A model generated the notes under the pieces. That model searched no databases. It had not been told where the DNA came from and saw nothing but the letters and a program-made list of their open reading frames with translations. From JALYSX01 sp035544315 (GTDB taxonomy: Bacteria > Vulcanimicrobiota > Vulcanimicrobiia > Vulcanimicrobiales > Vulcanimicrobiaceae): 6,522 bases of DNA. Shown here piece by piece: positions 1 through 4,804 of the stretch (positions within the stretch are counted from its first letter, which is position 1; each line of letters starts with the position of its first letter). The position numbers were made by a program, and so were the translations under genes. The stretch is taken from the NCBI GenBank assembly GCA_035544315.1, contig DATKGB010000214.1, positions 1 to 6,522 of the forward strand, written 5' to 3'.

Positions 1-476
1 CGATCGAGCATGACTTCAACGTTGAAGCCGCGACCGGTCTGGCCCGCGCCCCACAGCGCCTTGGCTAGTGCCGGACCGTTCTTGGGATCCGGGCTGGGCG
101 TCTTGGGAAGCGCAATTTTCTTAGCGGTCACGATCTTGAGCGTATCGGCGACGACGAAATTGAAGACTTTGACGAAGTTGCCGACCTTGGTCGCGCCAAA
201 CTTCTTGGTCAAGCCGGCGACTTCGGCGCTGGCCTTGGCTCCGGCCAGTCTGCCGACCAGGGTCGTGGTTTGAAAGTTGCTCGGTCCGCCGCCGGCAATC
301 ACCATCGAAAGGGTGACCGGGAGGGCCGGCGCGCCGGTGTAGACGCCGGGGCCCGAGAAGCGCGACGGGGCATCGATGACTTTGGGCATCAGTTTGCCCA
401 TCATCGCCGCGAGGGCGACGCTGGTGACCATCAACGACAGCGCGGTCGCGAGGGCTCCGATCTTGTGAGCGTTCAT
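1..476 (-). CDS. Secreted hypothetical protein, C-terminus beyond the window
   Basis: I translated this frame by hand from the ATG at 476 down to the left edge. It is open throughout, giving 158 residues with no stop, so the gene is partial at its 3' end. The N-terminus is a good Sec signal peptide: short n-region with Lys5, hydrophobic run over residues about 7-22, and an ALA-type cleavage site near residue 23. The mature part has a Gly-rich GGGPSNFQ stretch (about 62-69), two Lys-rich beta-like segments around 90-120, and a PSPDPKNG turn followed by a Gly-rich segment near 140-150. A possible SD (AAGGA on the minus strand, 489-493) lies 12 nt upstream, rather far. The codon pattern and the signal peptide argue for a real gene over the antisense ORFs here. 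I do not recognise the family. It lies 109 bp downstream of another exported-protein gene on the same strand. Confidence 0.7.
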   Translation of the reverse strand, partial: MNAHKIGALATALSLMVTSVALAAMMGKLMPKVIDAPSRFSGPGVYTGAPALPVTLSMVIAGGGPSNFQTTTLVGRLAGAKASAEVAGLTKKFGATKVGNFVKVFNFVVADTLKIVTAKKIALPKTPSPDPKNGPALAKALWGAGQTGRGFNVEVMLD

Positions 477-494
477 GTTTGTGCGAGATCCTTT

Positions 495-507
495 CCACGA
501 TACGTGG
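495..507. other. Short perfect hairpin in the leader of the secreted-protein gene
   Basis: CCACG at 495-499 and CGTGG at 503-507 are perfect reverse complements around a 3-nt ATA loop. On the minus strand this sits directly upstream of the AAGGA-like ribosome site of the gene starting at 476. It could be a weak leader hairpin or an operator-like dyad. Nothing else supports a function, and a 5-bp stem can arise by chance. Confidence 0.25.
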
Positions 508-510
508 TCC

Positions 511-540
511 GAAAAGAGGAGAGAAGAACGATATCTTCTC
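511..540 (-). terminator. Possible weak rho-independent terminator after the OB-like secreted gene
   Basis: GAGAAGA (521-527) and TCTTCTC (534-540) form a perfect 7-bp inverted repeat with a 6-nt loop. Read on the minus strand, the hairpin begins 45 nt after the stop of the gene at 586-999 and is followed by a pyrimidine-rich tail containing TTTT (511-514 region). The stem has only three G-C pairs and the tail is not a clean U-tract, so termination would be weak or partial. It may simply reduce read-through into the next gene. Confidence 0.3.
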
Positions 541-585
541 CCCCAACGGTCGCGCGCCGGAAATGGATTGCGCTAGGGGATGCTC

Positions 586-999
586 TTAGCCGTGGACGGT
601 GATCGAATCGGCTTCGAAGCTGCCGTCGGAATTCGTGTGTCCGTAGACGTCGACGTTTTGACCTGACTGAATCGACCAGCCGCGCGGGTTGATGATCGTG
701 CCCTGATGTAAATGGACCTGGCGATATTTGTCGAGTTGCAGTTGGACCTGCATATCGAAGCGCCGGAAGTACGTGACCGTACCATCGACTTGATTAGCGT
801 TGTAACCGTAGGCTCCCGTCGCACGCCCGAGCACCGCGTTGATCACGTCGTTGATGATCTGGTTGGTGGGCGGCAGTTGCGGGGTCTGGATCGACGGCGT
901 AGGCGCCGGGGCGGGGGTCGGCGAGGTTTGCGCCCCCGAGGTCGCGGCGGCTAGAGCGAACAGGACGGCGGTGGCGAGAACGACAATGCGCGGTTTCAT
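586..999 (-). CDS. Small exported protein with Pro/Thr linker and OB-like (DUF5666-like) domain
   Basis: The product is 137 residues. Residues 1-23 form a signal peptide: Lys2/Arg4, an Ala/Val/Leu-rich core, and cleavage likely after SGA, giving a mature N-terminal Gln24. Residues 24-45 are a low-complexity Pro/Thr/Ala linker, as in proteins tethered at or crossing the cell envelope. Residues 71-137 read as a string of short beta-strands: V-D-G-T-V, then alternating hydrophobics, a T-I-I-N-P-R-G turn, G-Q-N-V-D-V-Y-G, and a final F-E-A-D-S-I-T-V. That order resembles the single-domain DUF5666/OB-type exported proteins, but this is a pattern-level impression. No catalytic residues are visible. 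The ATG at 999 gives the complete signal peptide, so the start is well supported although the SD is weak. The start is 6 bp from that of the divergent NUDIX gene. Confidence 0.75.
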   Translation of the reverse strand: MKPRIVVLATAVLFALAAATSGAQTSPTPAPAPTPSIQTPQLPPTNQIINDVINAVLGRATGAYGYNANQVDGTVTYFRRFDMQVQLQLDKYRQVHLHQGTIINPRGWSIQSGQNVDVYGHTNSDGSFEADSITVHG

Positions 1000-1005
1000 A
1001 TCTTA

Positions 1006-1800
1006 ATGAACGTACCCACATCGGCCGACGGTTCCAAATCCGTCCCCCGGGCGGCAACCGTCATGTTGCTTCGGGGGGCGAGCGATCGCTTCGAGACGTT
1101 TCTTTTGCGCCGCAGTGCCCGCAGTGCGTTCGCTCCCGATGCGTATGTTTTTCCCGGCGGCGCGCTCGATGACGACGATTTTTCGATCGAAGCCGCCGAG
1201 CGCACTCTCGATATCGATGCGGCGCGCCTGCACGCCGAATTCCGCGGGCTCGTGGCCCAGCACGACGCAGCGGCGCTGTGCATCGCGGCGCTACGCGAGC
1301 TGTTCGAAGAAGCGGGCGTCCTGTTCGCGCGATCACCCGACGGCGGCCCCGCCGTGTCTCGCGGCGCCCTTGCCGATGCGCGCGCGCGGCTGCGCGCCGG
1401 AGAAGCGAGCTTCCCACAGGTGTTGCGCGACCTGGATCGGCACGCCGACGCCGGCGCGCTCGCGTTTTTCTCGCGATGGGTCACACCGCCCAGCGAACCC
1501 CGGCGTTACGACACGTACTTCTTCGTCGCGCGCATGCCCGACGATCAAACGCCGGTTGCCGACGCCGACGAAACGCACGACGGCCGCTGGATCGCACCGC
1601 GCGAAGCGCTAGCCGACTTCGGGCGCGGCGCGCTGCATTTGGTTTATCCGACGATCAAACATTTGGAACGATTGGCCGCATTCGACGACCTCGACACAGC
1701 GATCGCGTTCGCGCGCAGCAAACCGGTGATCACCGTCGCCCCATACACCTCGCCGCAAAACGGCTTCAAAATGCCGCCCGAACTTGAGGGTGTTTGGTGA
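1006..1800 (+). CDS. NUDIX hydrolase of the NUDT19 type (probable acyl-CoA/CoA diphosphatase)
   Basis: The product is 264 residues. The first NUDIX strand is A-A-T-V-M-L-L-R (16-23), then F-L-L-R-R-S (32-37) and the F-P-G-G (49-52) that opens the NUDIX box. The catalytic part R-E-L-F-E-E-A-G-V is at 97-105, with metal-binding glutamates E98, E101 and E102. Gly52 to Arg97 is 45 residues instead of the usual 14, so the box carries an insert of about 30 residues. That split box is typical of the NUDT19/RP2p branch, whose mammalian members cleave CoA and acyl-CoAs to 4'-phosphopantetheine products and 3',5'-ADP. Substrate here is inferred from family only. The next in-frame ATG (1063) would remove part of the first strand, so 1006 is the best start, although no SD precedes it. 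The stop overlaps the start of the following MBL gene. Confidence 0.85.
   Translation: MNVPTSADGSKSVPRAATVMLLRGASDRFETFLLRRSARSAFAPDAYVFPGGALDDDDFSIEAAERTLDIDAARLHAEFRGLVAQHDAAALCIAALRELFEEAGVLFARSPDGGPAVSRGALADARARLRAGEASFPQVLRDLDRHADAGALAFFSRWVTPPSEPRRYDTYFFVARMPDDQTPVADADETHDGRWIAPREALADFGRGALHLVYPTIKHLERLAAFDDLDTAIAFARSKPVITVAPYTSPQNGFKMPPELEGVW
1786..1790 (+). promoter_or_regulatory. Ribosome binding site GAGGG fixing the MBL start at GTG 1797
   Basis: GAGGG lies inside the last codons of the NUDIX gene, 6 nt before GTG 1797 but only 3 nt before the alternative TTG at 1794. The spacing favours GTG 1797, which also gives the common 4-nt GTGA stop/start overlap (1797-1800). Confidence 0.6.
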
Positions 1801-2711
1801 GCGTGATTACGGTGCTGGCGCCTAACCCGTCGGCGCTGACGCTCGACGGTACGAACTCCTATCTCCTCGACGGCGGCCACGGTCAAACGATCTGCATCGA
1901 TCCCGGTCCGGACATCGAGCGGCACGTGCGCGCGCTGATCGACACCGCCGCCGGACATGGATGCACGATCGCAACAATTCTATTAACCCACGGTCATCCG
2001 GATCACTGGCCCGCGGCCGTGCCGTTGGCTCGCGCGACCGGCGCGACGATTTGCGCGCATGCCGATAATCACGCGCCGCACGATCGCGCGCTCGGCGACG
2101 GCGAGCACGTCCGTTTGGGCGATCTCGACATCATCGCTATCGAGACGCCCGGCCATACGTTCGATCACCTGGTCTTCTACGACCCGGGCGAGCGCGCGCT
2201 GTTCACCGGCGACGTGATTCTGGGCAAAGGGACGGTCGTGATCGCACCACCTGGCGGCGCGATGCGTCCGTATCAGCGTACGCTCGCGCGCCTGGCAGCC
2301 GAGTTCCCCGACGCGCAGTACATCTACGGCGGGCACGGCCCACGCGTCGACGATGCCCCAGCCAAGATCCGCGAGTACATCGCGCATCGCGAGTTACGCG
2401 AGCGCGAACTGCTCGAAACCCTCGCGCGCGGCGAACAAACAATTCCACAGCTCGTGCAACGCATCTATGCCGACGTGGCGCCGATCTTGTGGCCAGCCGC
2501 CGCGCGCCAAATGCTCGCCTATCTGGAGCCGCTAGAACAAGAGGGCCGCGTACGCTCGACGATCTTGCAACGCGCGCTCGCACCCGAGGAGACCGCAATC
2601 CTCAACCCCTCATGGTCGAGCATCGTCGGCAAAGAAAATGCCGCCGTAATAGAAGCCGAACTCGGCACGAGCCTCCACATCGAGAAGATAGCGGTCTACA
2701 CGCTCGCCTAA
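1797..2711 (+). CDS. MBL-fold metallo-hydrolase, LACTB2-like
   Basis: From GTG 1797 the product is 304 residues. The metallo-beta-lactamase fold is clear. Motif 2 T-H-G-H-P-D-H gives H65, H67, D69 and H70. Motif 3 is P-G-H-T at H120, motif 4 is F-T-G-D at D139, and motif 5 is Y-G-G-H-G at H180, so both metal sites are complete. The early segment A-P-N-P-S-A-L-T-L-D-G-T-N-S-Y-L-L is typical of the LACTB2 group. The C-terminal part (about 200-265), starting Y-I-A-H-R-E-L-R-E-R-E and ending with L-E-Q-E-G-R-V, matches the helical/winged-helix tail of that group. Human LACTB2 is an endoribonuclease; the bacterial substrates are not settled, and thioester or ester hydrolysis is also possible. The overlap with the NUDIX gene suggests coupled translation and a joint task. 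Confidence 0.88.
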   Translation: MSVITVLAPNPSALTLDGTNSYLLDGGHGQTICIDPGPDIERHVRALIDTAAGHGCTIATILLTHGHPDHWPAAVPLARATGATICAHADNHAPHDRALGDGEHVRLGDLDIIAIETPGHTFDHLVFYDPGERALFTGDVILGKGTVVIAPPGGAMRPYQRTLARLAAEFPDAQYIYGGHGPRVDDAPAKIREYIAHRELRERELLETLARGEQTIPQLVQRIYADVAPILWPAAARQMLAYLEPLEQEGRVRSTILQRALAPEETAILNPSWSSIVGKENAAVIEAELGTSLHIEKIAVYTLA

Positions 2712-2712
2712 T

Positions 2713-2793
2713 TCACGGTGAGCGCCGCGTTCTGTGTCCCGTGTCATGGTGAGCGTAGGCGCGAAGCGCCGAAGTCGAACCAGCGAGATAACC
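2713..2793 (+). repeat. Left inverted-repeat arm of the GIY-YIG cassette
   Basis: Two sub-units can be seen. The outer one begins TCACGGTGAGCGCCGCG at 2713. The inner one begins TCATGGTGAGCGTA at 2744 and ends in GAAGTCGAACC (2771-2781) followed by AGCGAGATAACC. The outer unit matches the outermost unit of the right arm, including GAGCGCCGCG and CTGTGTC. The inner unit matches the innermost unit of the right arm at nearly every base outside a variable middle. The arm starts 1 bp after the MBL stop codon and ends at the stop codon of the nuclease gene. Confidence 0.8.
2758..2770. repeat. Perfect GC-rich hairpin inside the left arm
   Basis: GGCGC (2758-2762) and GCGCC (2766-2770) pair perfectly around a GAA loop. 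It sits at the centre of the inner repeat unit, flanked more distantly by TGGT (2747-2750) and ACCA (2779-2782), which also pair. The right arm has a different, poorly pairing sequence at this place, so the loop region is the variable part of the unit. It could help terminate transcription from the MBL gene. Confidence 0.5.
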
Positions 2794-3104
2794 TAAGGCG
2801 ATCGCGTCCGCTCGTAACGATTCTTTCCGCGCGCATATCTTTTCAAGTCACCCACTCGTCGCTCGATAAACGCGAGCTTCTTGCGGTGCGACCAATGCTT
2901 GAGGAGGGTTTCGGCGTCAAGGGCATCGAGAACCTCGCCAAATTCTTCGACGTACGCGAGGATGAGCGGTCGTCGACTATATGTGTAACACGTCTTGTTA
3001 ACGCCAGCGCTATGTTCGTAGAACCGTCGATCGATATTGTTCGTGATGCCGACGTAGAGTGAACCATCGAAGCATCGCAACATGTAGACGTAATATCGTT
3101 TCAC
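2793..3104 (-). CDS. GIY-YIG domain nuclease, small single-domain type
   Basis: From GTG 3104 the product is 103 residues, the usual size for stand-alone GIY-YIG (UvrC N-terminal-like) proteins, which commonly begin K-R-Y-Y-V-Y-M-L as here. Seen in order: the GIY-equivalent Y-V-Y (5-7), the YIG-equivalent Y-V-G (17-19) followed by I-T-N, Arg26/Arg27, E30-H31, the conserved C-Y-T-Y-S-R-R-P segment (39-46), and Glu65 in A-E-T-L-L-K followed by W-S-x-x-K-K (71-76). The usual R-E-K-Q-I-K around the catalytic Glu reads A-E-T-L-L-K, a drift that keeps the Glu. The fold cuts DNA using one metal ion; the target here is unknown. The frame stays open to an ATG at 3167, but the extra 21 residues are encoded by repeat-arm sequence, so the shorter start is preferred. 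No clear SD is present. Confidence 0.78.
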   Translation of the reverse strand: MKRYYVYMLRCFDGSLYVGITNNIDRRFYEHSAGVNKTCYTYSRRPLILAYVEEFGEVLDALDAETLLKHWSHRKKLAFIERRVGDLKRYARGKNRYERTRSP

Positions 3105-3142
3105 GCATCTGTTACTGCGCGCGGCCTCCGCTTCGACAAGAT

Positions 3143-3246
3143 GGTTGTCTCGCTGGTTCGACTTCACTCCCTTCGGTCGTTACGCTCACCATGACACAGA
3201 TGCGGTGCTCACCATGACACAGGGCGCGGCGCTCACCATGACATGG
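3143..3246 (-). repeat. Right inverted-repeat arm of the GIY-YIG cassette
   Basis: Read on the minus strand this arm repeats the left one: outer unit TCATGGTGAGCGCCGCG, an extra middle unit, then an inner unit TCATGGTGAGCGTA leading to GAAGTCGAACC, AGCGAGA and CAACC. The last 23 bases of the two arms differ at one position. Because both copies keep reading frames open, each arm encodes the peptide KSNQRDN in its own direction, a quick independent check of the inversion. The arm ends at the stop codon of the oxidoreductase gene. Confidence 0.8.
3184..3244. repeat. Three tandem GCTCACCATGACA half-units, 23-24 bp period
   Basis: GCTCACCATGACA begins at 3184, 3207 and 3231 on the plus strand. 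The spacers are short and differ from each other. Only two equivalents exist in the left arm (2713 and 2744 on the opposite strand), so one unit has been gained here or lost there. Confidence 0.8.
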
Positions 3247-4245
3247 CTAATCGACCGTGATGACGATTTTGCCGAATTGGTGGGCGGCGAGCATGCGTTG
3301 TGCGGCGGGGACGATTTCGGACATTGGGAAGACGCGATCGATTGCGGGTTTGAGATCGGCTTCGAAGAGCGCGAGCATCGCGCGGAAATCTTGGGGGCTG
3401 CCCATCGAGGTGCCGCGCAGATCGACGTGGTGCCAAAAAAGCGAGAACGGGCGTAGGGTGACATCGCCGGTCGTTCCGCCGTAGATAATCGCGCGACCGC
3501 CGGGGCGCACGGCGCCGACGGCGCGGGCGAGCGACGCTCCGCCCGACGAGTCGATAGCGAGATCGATCGGCCCAGCCGCGCGCGCGGTCTTAAACCACGC
3601 CTCGTCTTGGCGGTAGTTGATCGTAACATCGGCGCCCATTTCGCGTGCGCGTGCGAGCTTTTCGTCGCTGCTCGAAGTTGCGATGACGCGCGCACCCGCG
3701 CGCTTCGCAAACAGCAAGGCAAAAGTTTGCACGCCGCCGCCGACGCCGGTGATCAACACCGTTTCGCCCTCGCGCAAACCACCGCGCGTGAAGAGCGCGC
3801 GATAGGCGGTGAGGCCCGCTAACGGAATTGCCGCGGCTTCTTCGATCGAAAGGCCCGCGGGTTTGGCGAAGACGTTCTCGGCCGGCACGCTGACGTATTG
3901 CGCGAACGTTCCATCGCGCGGCATGCCCAGGATCGAGGCGCGATCGCCCCAGACCGCCGGGTCGTCGCCCCAATCGAGCATCGGGTTGATGACGCACGCG
4001 CTGCCGACCGCCGGTCCGTCGACGCCGTCGCCTAGCCCGGCGACCTCGCCGGCGCCGTCCGAACCAAGGGTGCGCGGCAAAGCGACGTTCGGGTAGAGCC
4101 CTTGCGTGATGAAAACGTCGCGATGGTTGAGGGCCGCCGCACGGATTCGGACGAGGACTTCGCCGGGAGCCGGTTGCAGCGGCGGCAGCGTTTCGAGCGC
4201 AAGGTTCTCGGGCCCACCGATGGAGTTCAAACGAATAGCGCGCAT
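3247..4245 (-). CDS. MDR-superfamily NAD(P)H-dependent oxidoreductase, YogA/quinone-reductase-like
   Basis: The product is 332 residues, the normal length for medium-chain dehydrogenase/reductases. The GroES-like N-terminal domain holds N-H-R-D (40-43) and G-S-D-G-A-G (61-66). The nucleotide-binding domain has L-A-G-L-T-A-Y-R (142-149) and the glycine motif G-V-G-G-G-V (167-172), then T-S-S-S-D-E-K-L, which suits NADPH. Catalytic-zinc cysteine near position 38 and the four-cysteine structural-zinc lobe are both absent. The lobe position instead has the I-N-P-M-L-D-W-G segment characteristic of the YogA-type group. It is therefore probably a zinc-independent reductase of quinones, enals or related carbonyls; the substrate cannot be read from sequence. 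The start at 4245 gives the expected M-R-A-I start of the family. The gene is convergent with the MBL gene and divergent from the bolA operon. Confidence 0.88.
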   Translation of the reverse strand: MRAIRLNSIGGPENLALETLPPLQPAPGEVLVRIRAAALNHRDVFITQGLYPNVALPRTLGSDGAGEVAGLGDGVDGPAVGSACVINPMLDWGDDPAVWGDRASILGMPRDGTFAQYVSVPAENVFAKPAGLSIEEAAAIPLAGLTAYRALFTRGGLREGETVLITGVGGGVQTFALLFAKRAGARVIATSSSDEKLARAREMGADVTINYRQDEAWFKTARAAGPIDLAIDSSGGASLARAVGAVRPGGRAIIYGGTTGDVTLRPFSLFWHHVDLRGTSMGSPQDFRAMLALFEADLKPAIDRVFPMSEIVPAAQRMLAAHQFGKIVITVD

Positions 4246-4309
4246 CCCGACATCGTTTTATCGCCGGTTCCCGCGAGGCCTTGGGCGCGCCGGCACCGTA
4301 GACCCGCGT

Positions 4310-4552
4310 GTGAAGCTCGCATCCATCCTCAAGGCGCTATCCAAGGTCACCCGGACCTTCACGATCGAGATCGGGGGATTCAAGGCCACCGGCGTGCCCG
4401 CAATCTTAGTTGGGGTCACGGGCGTGGTCGTGGCCGTCGGCGTCGCCACGGTCCTCTCGCGCTCGGCCGCGCAGTTGCCTGAAACCTTGCGCGAGGCGCA
4501 GGGGTTAGCCAAAGCGTTACGCCGCGACGAACCACACCGTCTCAACTCCTGA
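4310..4552 (+). CDS. Small one-helix membrane protein heading the bolA operon
   Basis: From GTG 4310 the product is 80 residues with a Lys/Arg-rich N-terminus (K2, K8, K12, R15), one strongly hydrophobic Val/Gly/Ala segment at about residues 28-49, and a charged C-terminal helix ending R-R-D-E-P-H-R-L-N-S. It looks like a single-pass inner-membrane protein. I do not recognise a family. The frame is open further upstream, but that part is antisense to the oxidoreductase start, lacks a good start codon and is unlike a protein N-terminus. No SD is seen before GTG 4310. The stop is 11 bp before bolA on the same strand, which suggests co-transcription with the bolA/grx/sulfurtransferase genes. The 64 bp between this start and the divergent oxidoreductase start must hold promoters for both directions, or this gene is leaderless. 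Confidence 0.6.
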   Translation: MKLASILKALSKVTRTFTIEIGGFKATGVPAILVGVTGVVVAVGVATVLSRSAAQLPETLREAQGLAKALRRDEPHRLNS

Positions 4553-4563
4553 ACTCGGATAGC

Positions 4564-4800
4564 ATGATCGCAAACGCCGACTTGGCCGCGTTGATTCGCG
4601 CGGCGCTCCCCGACGCCGATGTCGATGCGTTCGACTATAGCGGCACGATGGATCACTTCAACCTGACCGTGCGCTCGAACGCGTTTGCGGGGAAGTCCCT
4701 GCTCGAACAGCATCGGATGGTGTACGGCGCGCTGGGTGACGCCCTCAAAGATGGACGCGTGCACGCCGTTCAAATACGAACAATTACACCGGAGAATTAA
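4564..4800 (+). CDS. BolA family protein (IbaG/BolA-like)
   Basis: The product is 78 residues, a full BolA domain with no extensions. Visible family features: D-H-F-N-L-T-V-R-S (30-38) in the central sheet, F-A-G-K-S (41-45), E-Q-H-R-M-V-Y (48-54) beginning the long helix, and V-H-A-V-Q-I-R-T (66-73) with the invariant His67. That His is a ligand of the bridging [2Fe-2S] cluster when BolA proteins pair with monothiol glutaredoxins. The next gene, 4 bp downstream, is such a glutaredoxin, so partnership is likely. Expected roles are [2Fe-2S] cluster trafficking and iron-sulfur protein maintenance in the cytoplasm. The ATG at 4564 has only a weak GGA upstream, but the N-terminus fits the family. 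Confidence 0.92.
   Translation: MIANADLAALIRAALPDADVDAFDYSGTMDHFNLTVRSNAFAGKSLLEQHRMVYGALGDALKDGRVHAVQIRTITPEN
4791..4794 (+). promoter_or_regulatory. Shine-Dalgarno GGAG for the glutaredoxin gene
   Basis: GGAG lies at the very end of bolA, 10 nt before ATG 4805. It sets the glutaredoxin start at 4805 and excludes the in-frame ATG at 4685, which would run through bolA in another frame. Confidence 0.6.
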
Positions 4801-4804
4801 ATCT

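Larger units (their letters stand above)
2713..3246. mobile_element. GIY-YIG nuclease cassette with long inverted REP-like arms
   Basis: This roughly 530-bp block fills the gap between two convergent genes: their stop codons are at 2709-2711 and 3247-3249. Its two ends are inverted copies of each other (arms 2713-2793 and 3143-3246). The single gene between them encodes a small GIY-YIG nuclease on the minus strand. A hand count over 2941-3060 gives about 49% GC, against about 70% in a sample line from the upstream MBL gene. The arms consist of short units with GTCATGGTGAGC at one side and GAAGTCGAACC at the other. From memory, units of this sort are widespread interspersed repeats in environmental bacteria, and GIY-YIG genes are often found beside them. 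No transposase and no obvious target duplication is visible. Whether it moves, or is only a repeat pair that trapped a gene, cannot be told from one copy. Confidence 0.6.

Noticed and set aside
996..1787. Long Arg/Ser/Ala-rich ORFs in other frames of the NUDIX gene (e.g. 996-1484 minus, 1278-1787 plus)
   Set aside because: They have the low-complexity composition expected of shadow frames in GC-rich DNA and no domain, whereas the NUDIX frame has a complete motif.
1794..1796. TTG 1794 as the MBL start
   Set aside because: It is only 3 nt from the GAGGG ribosome site. GTG 1797 has proper spacing and forms the common GTGA overlap.
2718..3062. 114-residue plus-strand ORF
   Set aside because: It runs through the left repeat arm and antisense to the GIY-YIG gene, with no recognisable domain. 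The similarity of its start to the opposite-strand peptide only reflects the inverted repeat.
3105..3167. ATG 3167 as the start of the GIY-YIG protein
   Set aside because: It adds 21 residues encoded partly by the inverted-repeat arm, which has the same open peptide in the other arm. Family members usually begin at the K-R-Y-Y-V-Y position, which is GTG 3104.
3184..3244. CRISPR array
   Set aside because: There are only three short repeats with spacers of about 10 bases, and they match the inverted arm on the other side of the cassette. No cas genes are present.
3590..3997. 135-residue minus-strand ORF inside the oxidoreductase
   Set aside because: It is an Arg-rich shadow frame of a clearly conserved MDR protein.
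4106..4309. Upstream extension of the small membrane protein
   Set aside because: The open frame there is antisense to the start of the oxidoreductase, and the translated sequence does not look like a protein N-terminus. GTG 4310 gives a sensible basic start before the membrane helix.
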